64,000 nucleotides of DNA, from NCBI RefSeq assembly GCF_003003255.1, contig NZ_PVTD01000001.1, forward strand, positions 62,001-126,000, in the 5' to 3' direction. This document shows positions 63,948-64,000 of this stretch, piece after piece; the first letter of the stretch is position 1; each line of letters begins with the position of its first letter. The position numbers were made by a program, and so were the translations under genes. This DNA is from Aliiruegeria haliotis (GTDB lineage: Bacteria > Pseudomonadota > Alphaproteobacteria > Rhodobacterales > Rhodobacteraceae). The notes beneath the pieces were generated by a model. That model was given only the letters and a program-made list of their open reading frames with translations. It ran no database searches and was not told the origin of the DNA.

Positions 63948-64000
63948 CAACCCTTTCCACATGCCCCCGCCGGCCGCAGGCCGGCGCCCGGCCCAACGGG
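63944..64000 (+). CDS. Possible start of sarcosine oxidase alpha subunit (truncated by window)
   Basis: An ATG overlapping the soxD stop (ATGA) opens 19 codons (MTTLSTCPRRPQAGARPNG) to the window edge. SoxA normally follows soxD, but this N-terminus does not resemble the usual one, and a GC-rich hairpin (GCCGGCC/GGCCGGC near 63969-63985) lies here. Only the position supports it. Confidence 0.3.
   Translation, partial: MTTLSTCPRRPQAGARPNG

Overview
The window is a high-GC alphaproteobacterial chromosome segment. It most likely comes from a Rhodobacterales (Roseobacter/Paracoccaceae-type) organism. The evidence is the gene content and order: a dcw cluster with two DUF2484 membrane proteins between murC and murB, an alphaproteobacterial-type ftsZ tail, cobT, heterotetrameric sarcosine oxidase genes, a VPLPA/PEP-CTERM-like protein, and several small DUF1127 proteins followed by CCUCCUCCC-loop hairpins. 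No rRNA, CRISPR array, phage or intact insertion sequence was seen.

Layout. 1-9.2 kb: rlmB, a lysine-rich zinc-ribbon protein, a CoA-binding protein behind an attenuator-like leader, histidine genes hisB-hisH, hisA and hisF-hisE on the minus strand interleaved with plus-strand secreted proteins, a DUF2189 membrane protein, two identical tRNA-Gly(GCC) genes, and a small secreted protein. 9.2-15.8 kb: pyruvate carboxylase, a UvrD/PcrA helicase, and a lone response-regulator receiver. 15.9-18.2 kb: four DUF1127 genes, each followed by one or more double-hairpin RNA units (seven units in all). 18.3-19.4 kb: the Mrp/ApbC Fe-S carrier. 19.4-20.1 kb: a long mraZ leader with TGGG repeats and a strong hairpin, reminiscent of the UpsM leader RNA of Rhodobacter. 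20.1-45.6 kb: dcw cluster and envelope genes (mraZ, rsmH, ftsL, ftsI, murE, murF, mraY, an SDR oxidoreductase, murD, two opposite-strand genes, ftsW, murG, murC, two DUF2484 genes, murB, ddl, ftsQ, ftsA, a VPLPA-CTERM protein, ftsZ), then lpxC and bamD. 45.7-64 kb: recN, a D-lactate/glycolate-type flavoprotein, a ClC channel/antiporter, a CAP-RTX protein, DUF427, aminopeptidase P, cobT, a PEP-CTERM-like protein, a CYTH-CHAD protein, an SH3 protein, and soxB and soxD separated by two paralogous secreted proteins.

How it works together. The dcw genes are tightly packed, often with ATGA overlaps, and cover peptidoglycan precursor synthesis (murB-G, mraY, ddl) and the divisome (ftsL, I, W, Q, A, Z). 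lpxC and bamD add lipid A synthesis and outer-membrane protein assembly. The most unusual region is the DUF1127/double-hairpin RNA cluster. Its four-unit locus matches the architecture of ccaF1-CcsR1-4 of Rhodobacter sphaeroides, and three further single-unit loci lie beside it, all sharing upstream elements at almost fixed spacing. This looks like an expanded stress-sRNA/RNA-binding-protein island.
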